64,000 nucleotides of DNA from Actinomycetes bacterium (GTDB taxonomy: Bacteria > Actinomycetota > Actinomycetes > Propionibacteriales > Propionibacteriaceae), in assembly GCA_023392635.1 (NCBI GenBank), contig JAEVYS010000040.1:4127-68126 (forward strand), read 5' to 3'. Position 1 is the first letter of the stretch. Every line of letters starts with the position of its first letter. Shown piece by piece: positions 6,797-15,129 of the stretch. Below the pieces are notes generated by a model. It was not told the origin of the DNA and did no database searches. It saw only the letters and a program-made list of their open reading frames with translations. The position numbers and the translations under genes are program-made.

Positions 6797-8565
6797 GCGC
6801 GGGCCAGGAGCTCGGTGCGTGAGCGGACGCCGCCCTTGCGCAGGATCGCGCTCACGTGCTTCTCCACGGTCTTCACCGAGATGCCCAGGCGGGATGCGAT
6901 CTGCTTGTCCGCCAGTCCCTGCTCGAGCAATCGGCGCACCTCTGCCTCGCGTCCGGTCAACCGGTCGGGGTCGACCGCCGGCAGCCCGCCCAGCTGGGCG
7001 AGCACCTCGCCGAACACGAGCACGTCACCGCGCGCCACGCCGACCACGACGCGGCCGAGGGTGGTCGCATCTACGTCGGCCTGGACGAAACCACGGACGC
7101 CGGCCGCTGCCCAGTCGCGCAGGTCCGACTCGGGCGTCCCGGGGTCGATCACGGCCACCACCCCGGCGGACGCCGCCGAGCGGTGCAGCCCGGCCAGCAG
7201 CTCGGCCCCGGTCGCTCCCGGGACGCGGGTGCCGGCGAGCACCACGTCGGGACGCAGCAGGCGGACGGCCTCCACCGCCGGGCCGAAATCGGCCACCTCC
7301 GCGACGACCTGGACGCCCGGCTCGCTCTGGTCGAGGAGCCGCACCAGCCCCGTACGCATCGCCGGCAACGGGTGGACGACCACGACCCGAAGCCGCGGGC
7401 TCCGCGCGTCCCCGTTGAGGACGCCCTGGTAGGGCAGGTCGGCCCTGATCCGTGTGCCCCACCCGGTCGTGGAGTCGATTCGCACGCGTCCCCCGACCTG
7501 GGCCGCCCGCGCGACCAGGCCGGACAAACCCACCCCCTGGTGACCGGCGGTCTCGGGGTCGAAGCCGCAGCCGTCGTCCTCGACGATCACGGCGATGCCG
7601 TCGGAGCCGTACACCAGGCCCACGCGCACCATGGAGGCCCGGGCGTGCTGCACCACGTTGGTGAGCGACTCCTGGACGATGCGGAGCACCTGCGTCTCGA
7701 CATTGCGCGAGAGCGGCTGCGCGTCCCCGAAGACCCGGAACGTCGCCACCAACTCCGAGGTCGCCTGGACCCAGTCCAGTTCCAGGCCGATGCTCGCCTC
7801 CAGCGGACGCCCCGCCATGCCCGCCGGGCCCAGCCCCCAGACCGCCCGGTGGCCCTCGTTCATGGTCTCCTGAGCGGCCTGCTGGGCGAGGGTGAGCGCG
7901 GGCAGGGGGTCCTCGCCGTGGCTGGCCGCCGCGTGTGCATCCGCGATGCGCAGGGCGACCGTCGCCAGGCCGCGCCCGATGCTGTCGTGCACCTCGAGCA
8001 TCGCGCGCTCGCGTTCCGCGGCGACGGCAGCGGCCTTTGCGCGCTCGGACGCCTCCTCGTGCAGCCGGGAGTTGGCGATGGCGATCGCGGCGTGCGTGGC
8101 GAACCGCTGGAGCAGCTGGGCGTCCGCAGCGTCGAAACGCTGCTCGTCGGTGGCGGCGAAGACGATGCACGCGCCGATCAGCCCCGTCCGCAACGTGATC
8201 GGGACGCCGATCACCGCTCGGTGGAAGCGGGGCTCCTCCGGCCGGATGTGGCCGTTGCGCACCAGGCCGTATTGCTCGAAGATCACCGGCTTGCCCGCTC
8301 GCGCCACGGCCCCGGTGCACCCCTCCTCGAGCGAGAACACCATGCCGGCCTGGCACCCCTCGTCGAGGTCGATCTCCTTGCGGTAGGTGTGGCTGACCTG
8401 GTCGATCAGGCACAGCGAGCCGCTGCGGCAGTCGAGGAGCTCCACCGCGCTGCGCAGGATGCGCTCGAGCAGCGGCTGGAGCCGGAACTCCCCGGCCAGG
8501 TCGTTGGCGACAGCGGCCAGCGCATCGTCGACCGAAGCCCGCTCCCGCGAGTCCGCCTGCTTCAT
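6793..8565 (-). CDS. GAF sensor histidine kinase fused to a receiver-like domain and LuxR-type HTH
   Basis: 590 residues. In order: GAF domain (about 25-165); DHp region with ERERAMLEVHDSIGRGL, phospho-accepting His193; HATPase domain with QESLTNVVQHA (N box) and VEDDGCGFDP (G1 box); a receiver-like domain (about 392-508); NarL/LuxR HTH (about 530-590, LTGREAEVRRLLEQGLADKQ). The receiver has lost its key residues: the phosphorylated Asp position reads VVLAGTRVPG, the acidic pocket reads VVVHPLP, and the conserved Lys is Gln495. So it may not accept phosphate. ATG 8565 has GGAGG five bases upstream, and a TAGGCT -10 box at 8587-8592 rules out the GTG at 8586. It lies just upstream of the dihydroxyacetone operon and may control it. 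Confidence 0.85.
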   Translation of the reverse strand: MKQADSRERASVDDALAAVANDLAGEFRLQPLLERILRSAVELLDCRSGSLCLIDQVSHTYRKEIDLDEGCQAGMVFSLEEGCTGAVARAGKPVIFEQYGLVRNGHIRPEEPRFHRAVIGVPITLRTGLIGACIVFAATDEQRFDAADAQLLQRFATHAAIAIANSRLHEEASERAKAAAVAAERERAMLEVHDSIGRGLATVALRIADAHAAASHGEDPLPALTLAQQAAQETMNEGHRAVWGLGPAGMAGRPLEASIGLELDWVQATSELVATFRVFGDAQPLSRNVETQVLRIVQESLTNVVQHARASMVRVGLVYGSDGIAVIVEDDGCGFDPETAGHQGVGLSGLVARAAQVGGRVRIDSTTGWGTRIRADLPYQGVLNGDARSPRLRVVVVHPLPAMRTGLVRLLDQSEPGVQVVAEVADFGPAVEAVRLLRPDVVLAGTRVPGATGAELLAGLHRSAASAGVVAVIDPGTPESDLRDWAAAGVRGFVQADVDATTLGRVVVGVARGDVLVFGEVLAQLGGLPAVDPDRLTGREAEVRRLLEQGLADKQIASRLGISVKTVEKHVSAILRKGGVRSRTELLARA

Positions 8566-8586
8566 CGCCCCTCCAACGTCAGCCAC

Positions 8587-8592
8587 AGCCTA
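8587..8592 (-). promoter_or_regulatory. -10 box of the GAF/LuxR regulator
   Basis: TAGGCT (minus strand). Transcription would start near 8580, giving a leader of about 15 bases with GGAGG before ATG 8565. This decides the start codon. Confidence 0.5.
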
Positions 8593-8622
8593 GGTGCGGG
8601 CCCCCCACCCCCGAAAGCACCC

Positions 8623-8675
8623 CTGCACGCTGTGCGCCGGGAGTTGGCGCGAACGGCTGACTCACAGCGTGCGGG
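8623..8675. repeat. Palindromic element family 2, copy 2
   Basis: Arms 8623-8634 (CTGCACGCTGTG) and 8663-8674 (11 of 12 pair). The right arm extended, read on the minus strand as CCCGCACGCTGTGAGT, matches the arm of copy 1 (3214-3231) at 15 of 16 bases. The stop codon of the DNA glycosylase gene (8662-8664) lies inside the right arm, so its last codons are repeat-derived. Confidence 0.7.
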
Positions 8676-9597
8676 AGACCGGACGCGGGAGGTGGGTGCG
8701 GGGGGCCAGCCGGGGGCCGTGGCGCGGGGCGGTCAGGCCGGCCATGCCGATCAGCCGCTGCACGCGGAGCCGGTGCGGACGGTAGGGCTCGAGCAGCTCG
8801 GCGAGCCCGTCGTCGTCGAGGAGCTGCCCGGCCAGCACCCACCCGATGTCGCGGGCGACGTGGTAGTCGCCGAAGCTCACCGCGTCCGGGTCGCCGAGGG
8901 CGCGGGCACGCACTTCTGCACTCGTCCACACGCCCACGCCGGGCAGGCTCCGCAGCCTCGCATCGGCGCCGGACGGGTCGGCGGGAAGGACCCGCTCGAG
9001 GGTCGGTGCGACGCGTGCCGCGGTGACCAGGGCCCGAGAGCGCGCGGGGTCGATGTGCAGGGTCAGCCATTCCCACGACGGGATCAGGCGCACCTGCTCC
9101 GGCGTGGGGAACGTCCGCAGGCCGAGGGCCGCTCCAGGTCCCGGTGCCGGCGAGCCGTACCGCGCCAGCAGCGACCTGATGCCGGTGGTCGCCTCCTGCC
9201 CGGTCACCTTCTGCTCGATCACCACCGGCACGAGCGCGTCCCAGACGCTCGCGGTGCGCGACAGCCGCCAGTGCGGACGCAGCCGGTGCAGCTCGGCCAC
9301 GAGCGGGCGCGCCGGATGGAACCCGGACGGGTCGTCGGCGCCGCCCAGCAGTGCCGGCAGCTCCTCGAGGAGGCGCTCCGCACCCGGGCCCCAGGCCTCG
9401 GCCCGGACCAGCCCCGCAGTGTCGAGCGGGGCGACCGCCACCGTGGCCGGCCCGGCCGCGGTGTTCACCGCACGCCAGTGCCGCCCCTCCACGATCCGAT
9501 AGGTGGGGTCGGCGACACCCCGCTTGGCCGGGCCCCACACCGCCCCCACCGGGCACGGCCAGTGCGGCCGCCAGGTTCTGCCGCGCGGTGCCTCCAT
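8662..9597 (-). CDS. DNA-3-methyladenine glycosylase-like protein (HhH-GPD, AlkA type)
   Basis: 311 residues. The C-terminal half has VVIEQKVTGQEAT, the AlkA-type motif before the helix-hairpin-helix, then RSLPGVGVWTSAEVRARALG followed by DAVSFGDYHV, the HhH plus the catalytic-Asp region (compare LPGIGPWTA..VALRALGDPDAFPxxD of AlkA). The family removes alkylated bases from DNA in base-excision repair. The N-terminal about 100 residues are diverged. ATG 9595-9597 lies six bases after a TAGGTT -10 box, so the message is probably leaderless. The last residues and the stop codon are encoded by a palindromic repeat. Divergent from the DNA ligase gene, which may also act in repair. Confidence 0.85.
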   Translation of the reverse strand: MEAPRGRTWRPHWPCPVGAVWGPAKRGVADPTYRIVEGRHWRAVNTAAGPATVAVAPLDTAGLVRAEAWGPGAERLLEELPALLGGADDPSGFHPARPLVAELHRLRPHWRLSRTASVWDALVPVVIEQKVTGQEATTGIRSLLARYGSPAPGPGAALGLRTFPTPEQVRLIPSWEWLTLHIDPARSRALVTAARVAPTLERVLPADPSGADARLRSLPGVGVWTSAEVRARALGDPDAVSFGDYHVARDIGWVLAGQLLDDDGLAELLEPYRPHRLRVQRLIGMAGLTAPRHGPRLAPRTHLPRPVSRTL

Positions 9598-9603
9598 GCC
9601 GCC

Positions 9604-9609
9604 AACCTA
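9604..9609 (-). promoter_or_regulatory. Leaderless-type -10 box, DNA glycosylase gene
   Basis: TAGGTT on the minus strand, six bases (GGCGGC) before ATG 9597. No ribosome-binding site fits between, so transcription probably starts at the start codon. Confidence 0.5.
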
Positions 9610-9661
9610 ACGCGCGCCACCCCCGGGAGTAGGTGTCGGGGGCGAGCGGCACACTGGGCCC

Positions 9662-11155
9662 ATGCTGTTCTCCGCTGTGGTCGAGACATCGACACGGGTT
9701 GGGTCCACCCGCTCGCGCACGGCGAAGGTCGCCGCACTCGCCGCGATGCTCGCGTCCGCCGCCGGTGACGAGCTGGAGATCCTCGCGCACTACCTGTCCG
9801 GCTCGCTGCGCCAGCGCCGGACGGGCGTCGGCTGGCGCTCGCTGGTGGCCCGACCCGAGCCGGCCGCCGAGCCGGGTCTCACCCTGGTCGAGGTCGACGC
9901 GGCGTTCGCCGAGCTCGCCCTGCTCGCCGGCACCGGCTCGCAGACCACGCGGCAGCAACTGCTGGGGGAACTGATGGCGCGGGCGACCGCCGCGGAGCAG
10001 TCGTTCCTGTCCGGCCTGCTCACCGGCGAAACCAGGCAGGGCGCCTCCGAGGGCCTCCTGCTGCCGGCGATCGCTTCCGCCTTCGACGTGCCGCTGGAGG
10101 CTGTGCGCCGAGCGGCCATGTTCGCCGGCTCGATCCCGGTGGTGGCGGTCGCCGCGCAGGCCGGCGGCGAGCCGGCGCTGGAGGCGATCACGCTGCAGGT
10201 CGGACGCCCGGTGCTGCCGATGCTCGCCGCCAGCGCCCCGACGATCGCCGAGGCCCTCGACCGCTTCGGGCCCGGCACCGCGGTGGCCGTCGAGGCCAAG
10301 CTCGACGGTATCCGCATCCAGGTGCACCGCGAGGGCGACGCCGTGACGGTGTACAGCCGCAGCCTCGACGACATCACGGCGCGGCTGCCGCGGGTCGTGG
10401 CCGCAGCCGCGGAGCTGCCCGCCCGCCGCCTCGTCCTCGACGGCGAGGCGCTGGCGCTGCGGCCCGACGGGCGTCCGATGCTCTTCCAGGACACCGCCTC
10501 GGCCGGCGCCGCGCTGCGTCCGTTCTTCTTCGACCTGCTTCACCTGGACGACCTGGACCTGGTCGACGAGCCGTTCTCGTCGCGGCAGGCGCGCCTGGCC
10601 GAGCTCGCGCCCGCCGACCTGCTCGTGGATCGGGTGGTCACCGCCGACCTGTCCGCGGCGGAGGCCTTTTCGCAGACCGTGCTGGCCGCAGGGCACGAAG
10701 GGGTGGTGATCAAGTCGCTCGACGGCGGGTACGCGGCGGGTCGCAGGGGCGCCGGCTGGGTGAAGGTGAAGCCCGTGCACACCCTCGACCTCGTTGTGCT
10801 GGCGGTGGAGTGGGGCAGCGGCCGACGCCGTGGCTGGCTGTCCAACATCCACCTGGGCGCCCGCGACCCGGACAACGGCGGGTTCGTGATGCTCGGCAAG
10901 ACCTTCAAGGGGATGACCGACCAGATGCTCAGCTGGCAGACCGAGCGGTTCCTCGCCCTGGAGACCTCCCGGAAGGGACCCGTCGTCTTCGTCCGGCCCG
11001 AGCAGGTGGTCGAGGTGGCGTTCGACGGCATCCAGCGTTCCACGCGTTACCCCGGCGGCATGGCCCTCAGGTTCGCCCGGGTGGTCCGCTACCGCGAGGA
11101 CAAGACGGCCGACGAAGCGGACACCGTGTCCACGGTCCGGGCGCTCGCGGGCTAG
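9662..11155 (+). CDS. ligB: ATP-dependent DNA ligase (LigB type)
   Basis: 497 residues, close to mycobacterial LigB (507). The lysine that becomes adenylated is Lys213 in VEAKLDGIRIQVH (motif I). DGEAL (motif III), FFFDLLHLD (motif IIIa), EGVVIKSLDGGY (motif IV) and GWVKVKP (motif V) follow in order, then an OB-fold with VVEVAFDGIQRSTRYPGGMA. The N-terminal 190 residues are the DNA-binding domain of this class. It seals nicks in duplex DNA with ATP and is accessory to the NAD-dependent LigA that actinobacteria use for replication. The start ATG follows CACACT by six bases, a possible leaderless promoter, and the gene diverges from a base-excision-repair glycosylase. Confidence 0.93.
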   Translation: MLFSAVVETSTRVGSTRSRTAKVAALAAMLASAAGDELEILAHYLSGSLRQRRTGVGWRSLVARPEPAAEPGLTLVEVDAAFAELALLAGTGSQTTRQQLLGELMARATAAEQSFLSGLLTGETRQGASEGLLLPAIASAFDVPLEAVRRAAMFAGSIPVVAVAAQAGGEPALEAITLQVGRPVLPMLAASAPTIAEALDRFGPGTAVAVEAKLDGIRIQVHREGDAVTVYSRSLDDITARLPRVVAAAAELPARRLVLDGEALALRPDGRPMLFQDTASAGAALRPFFFDLLHLDDLDLVDEPFSSRQARLAELAPADLLVDRVVTADLSAAEAFSQTVLAAGHEGVVIKSLDGGYAAGRRGAGWVKVKPVHTLDLVVLAVEWGSGRRRGWLSNIHLGARDPDNGGFVMLGKTFKGMTDQMLSWQTERFLALETSRKGPVVFVRPEQVVEVAFDGIQRSTRYPGGMALRFARVVRYREDKTADEADTVSTVRALAG

Positions 11156-11210
11156 CCCGCCGTCCGTACCACCCCCCACGGAACGGCTCACGCTCCGTTA
11201 TCGTGCCTGC

Positions 11211-11924
11211 ATGCGGTCGCTCAGGGCGTGGGTCCTCCTGCTGTGCACGGCCCTCCTGGCCGCCGTTCTCCCGGGGTGCGCCCGCACCGGGAACACCGAC
11301 CTGCCCGCGGAACGGGTCCTGTTCATCGGCAACAGCTTCACCTTCTTCAACGGCGGCGTCGACCAGATGTTGAAGGGGCTGGCGCCGAACACGGAGGTGG
11401 AGAGCGCCACCCACGGGGGCTACACCCTCGCCATGCACCTCAACGACCCATCCACGATGGCCACGCTGCGCCGCGGCGGCTGGACACGGGTGGTGCTGCA
11501 GGAGCAGAGCTCCCTGCCGGTGCTCAGCTACCCCGACTTCTTCGATGCGGCGAAGGTGATGATCGCCGAGGTACGCAAGGTGCACGCTGCCCCCATGCTG
11601 CTGATGACCTGGGCACGGCCCGACGTGGTTGGTGTCGACACCGCTGCCCTGCGGTCGGCCTACACCACGGCGGGAAGGGACCTCACGACCATGGTGGTCC
11701 CCGCGGGCACGGCCTTCGGCGCGTCCCTCGCCGCGCATCCCGGACTCGTGCTCAACCAGTCCGACGGGCACCCGACCAGGGAGGGCACGTACCTGGCCGG
11801 CTGCGTGGTCTACGCGAGCCTGTTCGGCATGAGCCCGGTGGGCAACACCTTCACCGGCGGACTCGACGCCGACGTGGTCGCGGTGCTCCAGCAGGCTGCG
11901 GCGGCCGCGACCCGACACGGCTGA
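11211..11924 (+). CDS. Lipoprotein with SGNH-hydrolase-like fold
   Basis: 237 residues. MRSLRAWVLLLCTALLAAVLPGC ends in a lipobox with Cys23, so the protein should be lipid-anchored outside the membrane. VLFIGNSFTFFNGGVDQM is the block I motif of SGNH-like proteins (Ser after GN), LQEQSSLPVLS lies where the block III region would be, and QSDGHPTREGTYLAGC supplies the Asp-x-x-His near the C-terminus. This pattern recalls the DUF4886-type SGNH proteins. An esterase or carbohydrate-deacylase activity is possible but the substrate is unknown. No Shine-Dalgarno sequence is evident before ATG 11211. Confidence 0.7.
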   Translation: MRSLRAWVLLLCTALLAAVLPGCARTGNTDLPAERVLFIGNSFTFFNGGVDQMLKGLAPNTEVESATHGGYTLAMHLNDPSTMATLRRGGWTRVVLQEQSSLPVLSYPDFFDAAKVMIAEVRKVHAAPMLLMTWARPDVVGVDTAALRSAYTTAGRDLTTMVVPAGTAFGASLAAHPGLVLNQSDGHPTREGTYLAGCVVYASLFGMSPVGNTFTGGLDADVVAVLQQAAAAATRHG

Positions 11925-12004
11925 GCGCATTCCTGACACCTGTCGTCCGCGGAGCTGCTGGCTACAGTCGGGTCAGCAGGTCCACCGGCTGCAGGAGGTT
12001 CCCC

Positions 12005-12451
12005 GTGCGTACCGTTTCCCGAGTCCTCCCCGGCGTCCTCGCCGCCGTCGTCCTGCTGGGGGGCTGCACCGCACCCTCGGTCACGATCTCGTTCCCCACG
12101 CCCACCAGGACCCCCACGGACAAGGCGGTGGCCGAGGCGTGCACCGCGGTCCGCACAGCCTTCAACAACGCGGGAGCGACACTGAACACCGCCCTCCAGC
12201 AGATGAGCACTGATCCGCAGAAGGCGCTCGCCACCGTTCAGCCGGTGGTGGCCGAACTCGAGAGGGCCGTCACGAAGGTCGACAATCCCACCGTCCGCGC
12301 ACAGGCGGACAAGACCGTCGCGGCGCTCAACGACGTGGTGACAGCCCTTCAGGCGGCCGTGCAGGACCCGTCCAAGATCACGGGGCTGGCTGCGCCCTTC
12401 GGGAAGGTGCAGACCGAGCTCACCGCCTTCGGCACTCTGTGCGGCGGGTGA
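12005..12451 (+). CDS. Small predicted lipoprotein, function unknown
   Basis: 148 residues from GTG 12005, which has AGGAGG six bases before it. The N-terminus (VRTVSRVLPGVLAAVVLLGGC) ends in a lipobox cysteine at position 21. The mature part has a short Thr/Pro linker and then two or three amphipathic helices rich in Ala, Gln and Val; no known motif is seen. A short hairpin made from its own stop and that of the convergent lysE-like gene closes it. Function not recognisable. Confidence 0.7.
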   Translation: MRTVSRVLPGVLAAVVLLGGCTAPSVTISFPTPTRTPTDKAVAEACTAVRTAFNNAGATLNTALQQMSTDPQKALATVQPVVAELERAVTKVDNPTVRAQADKTVAALNDVVTALQAAVQDPSKITGLAAPFGKVQTELTAFGTLCGG

Positions 12452-12466
12452 TCGAGCACCTCACCC
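12446..12466. terminator. Hairpin spanning two convergent stop codons
   Basis: GGGTGA and TCACCC pair across nine bases. Each arm contains the stop codon of one of the two convergent genes (TGA 12449-12451; TCA 12461-12463). It is short, so a weak terminator at best. Confidence 0.35.
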
Positions 12467-13075
12467 ACCCGCTCGCAGCCCGAACAGCAGGCTGGCGGCG
12501 ACCGCGAGCATGATCGCCGCCACGAGCAGGTCGAGCGCCCGCCACGCCGCCGGCTGCGCGAACAGCGGACGCAGCGCCCGGGCACCGAACCCCAGGCCGG
12601 CGAACCAGAGCACGCTCGCCAGCATCGCGCCGCCGGCGAAGACCCACGGCGCCGGCTGCGTGGACGCCACCGAGCCGAGCAGGACGACGGTGTCCAGGTA
12701 GACGTGGGGGTTGAGCCAGGTGAGTGCCAGGGCGGTGAGCGCGACCGGTGCCAGGCGTCCCGGCGCACCGGCCCCGTCGGCGACGAGCGCCTCGGGACGC
12801 AACGCCCGCCGGAGCGCGGCGACCGCGTACCACAGCAGGACGGCGCTGCCGAGCACCGTGACCACAGCCAGCACCGGGCGGTGCGCCGACAGCACGGCAC
12901 CGACCCCGCCCGTGCCCAGGCAGATCAGCAGGATGTCGCTGAGCGCACAGATCGCCACCACCACCCCCACATGTTCCCTACGCAACCCCTGCCGCAGGAC
13001 GAAGGCGTTCTGGGCTCCGATGGCCACGATCAGGCTGAAGCCGAAACCAAGGCCGGCGAGGGCGGTGGGAAGCAC
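12461..13075 (-). CDS. LysE/ArgO-family amino-acid exporter
   Basis: 204 residues, six predicted membrane helices. GFSLIVAIGAQNAFVLRQGL is the family N-terminal signature and LTWLNPHVYLDTVVLLGSV is the conserved helix of LysE/ArgO. Members export lysine and arginine and protect against their build-up. The GTG start lies seven bases after TAGGCT (13083-13088), so it is probably leaderless. It diverges from a LysG/ArgP-type regulator, the classical arrangement in which the regulator activates the exporter in response to basic amino acids. Confidence 0.9.
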   Translation of the reverse strand: MLPTALAGLGFGFSLIVAIGAQNAFVLRQGLRREHVGVVVAICALSDILLICLGTGGVGAVLSAHRPVLAVVTVLGSAVLLWYAVAALRRALRPEALVADGAGAPGRLAPVALTALALTWLNPHVYLDTVVLLGSVASTQPAPWVFAGGAMLASVLWFAGLGFGARALRPLFAQPAAWRALDLLVAAIMLAVAASLLFGLRAGG

Positions 13076-13082
13076 AACCGGG

Positions 13083-13088
13083 AGCCTA
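13083..13088 (-). promoter_or_regulatory. Leaderless-type -10 box of the lysE-like gene
   Basis: TAGGCT on the minus strand, seven bases before GTG 13075, without a ribosome-binding site. Confidence 0.5.
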
Positions 13089-13130
13089 GGATCGGCTGGC
13101 TCTGTAGTCCAACGAAACTTTCTGGACCTT

Positions 13131-13147
13131 CCTTAGCAGTGCTTAAG
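13131..13147. promoter_or_regulatory. Possible LysR-type operator between lysE-like and lysG-like genes
   Basis: CCTTAGCAGTGCTTAAG is an imperfect palindrome of the T-N11-A kind bound by LysR-family proteins. It lies directly before the regulator start, as expected for autoregulation and activation of the divergent exporter. No site is experimentally known here. Confidence 0.35.
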
Positions 13148-13156
13148 ATGACAGGT

Positions 13157-14038
13157 ATGGAGTGGGACCTTCCCCAGCTGCGTGCGCTGGCCGCCGTGGT
13201 CGACCATGGGACCCTCGAGTCCGCGGCGACCGCGCTGCACGTCACCCCGTCCGCGGTCAGCCAGCGGCTGAAGGCCCTCGAGCGTGCGGTCGGCGCCGTC
13301 CTGCTCCAGCGGAGCCGTCCGGTCACTCCGACGGCGGCCGGGCGTCCCGTCCTCCGGCTCGCTCGACAGCTCGAGGTGCTCGCCCGGGACGCGGACGTGA
13401 GCCTCGCCACCGGCGCCGGCCCGCCCCAGGTGCGGCTCGCGGTGAACGCCGACTCCCTCGCCACCTGGACGCTGGCCGCCCTCGCGCCTGTCGCCGGCCG
13501 CGTGCAGCTGGCATTCCTGCGCGAGGACGAGGGCCACACGACCGACCTCCTCCGCGACGGCACAGCGATGGCGGCGATCACGAGCCAGCGGGCCGCGGTC
13601 CAGGGGTGCACCGTCGAGCCGCTCGGCGCAATGCGCTACCGTCCCATCGCCGCCGGACCGTTCGTGGAGCGGTGGTTCGCTCGCGGCGTCACCCCGTCCG
13701 CCCTCGCCGTCGCCCCCATGGTCGCCTTCGACGCGCGCGACCGCCTCCAGTCCGACCGGCTGGTTGCGGCGGGGGTCGGTGCGGGCGCCCCGCCGGTCCA
13801 CACCGTTCCGGCCAGCACTCAGTTCTCTGAAGCGATCAGGCTCGGTTACGGCTGGGGCATGCTGCCCGACCTCGAACACCGGACGTGGGAGGGCGTGGAC
13901 CTGTCCGCGGTGCCGGGGTCGGCGCTCACCCCGCACGACGTGCAGCTGTACTGGCAGCAGTGGTCGCTGCAGACACCCAGCCTGGACGAGGTGGCCGCCG
14001 GAGTGCGGGCAGGAGCGGCGGCATGCCTGCTCGCCTGA
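13157..14038 (+). CDS. LysR-family regulator, LysG/ArgP type
   Basis: 293 residues. The N-terminal winged helix (LRALAAVVDHGTLESAATAL, then HVTPSAVSQRLKALER) is that of ArgP/LysG/IciA, and the effector domain ends with YWQQWSLQTPSLDEVA, a segment characteristic of the ArgP group (the W/Q-rich strand near the C-terminus). The neighbouring divergent LysE-like exporter supports control of basic amino-acid export. ATG 13157 gives the usual MEWDLPQL start; an ATG nine bases earlier is an alternative, and neither has a good Shine-Dalgarno sequence. Confidence 0.88.
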   Translation: MEWDLPQLRALAAVVDHGTLESAATALHVTPSAVSQRLKALERAVGAVLLQRSRPVTPTAAGRPVLRLARQLEVLARDADVSLATGAGPPQVRLAVNADSLATWTLAALAPVAGRVQLAFLREDEGHTTDLLRDGTAMAAITSQRAAVQGCTVEPLGAMRYRPIAAGPFVERWFARGVTPSALAVAPMVAFDARDRLQSDRLVAAGVGAGAPPVHTVPASTQFSEAIRLGYGWGMLPDLEHRTWEGVDLSAVPGSALTPHDVQLYWQQWSLQTPSLDEVAAGVRAGAAACLLA

Positions 14039-14103
14039 GGCGGGAGCGCCACCCCTTCCCACCGTCATGCCGCGGCGGGTATAGCTGGAGGTGAGGAGGC
14101 GAC

Positions 14104-15126
14104 ATGGGCAAGGGTTACGTGGAACCGGAGTTCCAGCGCGACACGAAGTACATCCCCGACCGCATCACCCGTGACGGGCGGGACGGCTGGCCGGTGGAAG
14201 CGGGGCGCTACCGGCTCGTTGCCGCGAGGGCGTGCCCGTGGGCGAGCCGGGTGATCATCGTGCGGCGGCTCCTCGGACTCGAGGACGCACTCAGCATGGG
14301 GCTGTGTGGGCCGACGCACGACGAGCGCTCCTGGACGTTCGACCTCGACGAGGGCGGCGTCGACCCGGTTCTCGGCATCGAGCGGCTGCAGCAGGCCTAC
14401 TTCGCGCGCTTCCCGGACTATCCCAAGGGCATCACCGTGCCGGCGATCGTCGACGTGCCGAGCGGCCAGGTCGTCACGAACGACTTCCCGTCCATCACGA
14501 TCGACCTCGAGCAGGAGTGGACGAGGTTCCACCGCGACGGCGCGCCGCAGCTGTACCCCGACCACCTCCGCGACCAGATCGACGAGGTGAACGCGTGGGT
14601 GTACACCGAGGTCAACAACGGGGTGTACCGCTGCGGCTTCGCGGGCCGGCAGGACGCCTACGAGGAGGCGTACGACCGCCTGTTCGCCGCGCTCGACCGG
14701 CTCGAGGAGCGCCTGTCAGCGCGGCGCTACCTCGTCGGCGACCAGCTCACCGAGGCCGACATCCGCCTGTTCACCACCCTCGTGCGCTTCGACGCGGTCT
14801 ACCACGGACACTTCAAGTGCAACCGCAACAAGCTGGTCGAGATGCCGGCGCTGTGGGGCTACGCGCGCGACCTGTTCCAGACCCCGGGCTTCGGCGACAC
14901 CGTCGACTTCGGCCAGATCAAGACCCACTACTACGTCGTGCACTCCGACATCAACCCGACGGGGATCGTTCCGAAGGGGCCCGAGCTGGCCGCCTGGCTC
15001 AGCCGCCACGGGCGCGAGGCCCTCGGCGGCCGTCCGTTCGGCGACGGGACCCCGCCGGGGCGGGTACGCCCGGAGGAGTCGGTGCCGCCGATCCTCGTGC
15101 TCGACCTGGCGTCGGTCCGGGTCTGA
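14104..15126 (+). CDS. Glutathionyl-hydroquinone reductase-like GST (Xi class)
   Basis: 340 residues, the size of YqjG/PcpF/ECM4 proteins. AARACPWASRVIIVRRLLGL carries the catalytic Cys (in the CPWA motif) of the Xi class, followed by YPKGITVPAIVD and TNDFPSITIDLEQEW, then a helical domain with LTEADIRLFTTLVRFDAVYHGHFKCN. The family removes a thiol adduct from hydroquinones. Actinobacteria of this kind usually make mycothiol rather than glutathione, so the natural co-substrate may be mycothiol (inference). GAGGAGG stands six bases before the ATG. The gene is nearly end-to-end with the convergent rhomboid-like gene. Confidence 0.9.
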   Translation: MGKGYVEPEFQRDTKYIPDRITRDGRDGWPVEAGRYRLVAARACPWASRVIIVRRLLGLEDALSMGLCGPTHDERSWTFDLDEGGVDPVLGIERLQQAYFARFPDYPKGITVPAIVDVPSGQVVTNDFPSITIDLEQEWTRFHRDGAPQLYPDHLRDQIDEVNAWVYTEVNNGVYRCGFAGRQDAYEEAYDRLFAALDRLEERLSARRYLVGDQLTEADIRLFTTLVRFDAVYHGHFKCNRNKLVEMPALWGYARDLFQTPGFGDTVDFGQIKTHYYVVHSDINPTGIVPKGPELAAWLSRHGREALGGRPFGDGTPPGRVRPEESVPPILVLDLASVRV

Positions 15127-15129
15127 CCG

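Noticed and set aside
8579..11191. A very long open frame on the minus strand opposite the DNA ligase gene
   Set aside because: It is antisense to a gene with all ligase motifs, its translation is rich in Gly/Arg/His/Gln without any domain, and such frames are common in GC-rich DNA because GC-biased third positions suppress stops on the other strand.
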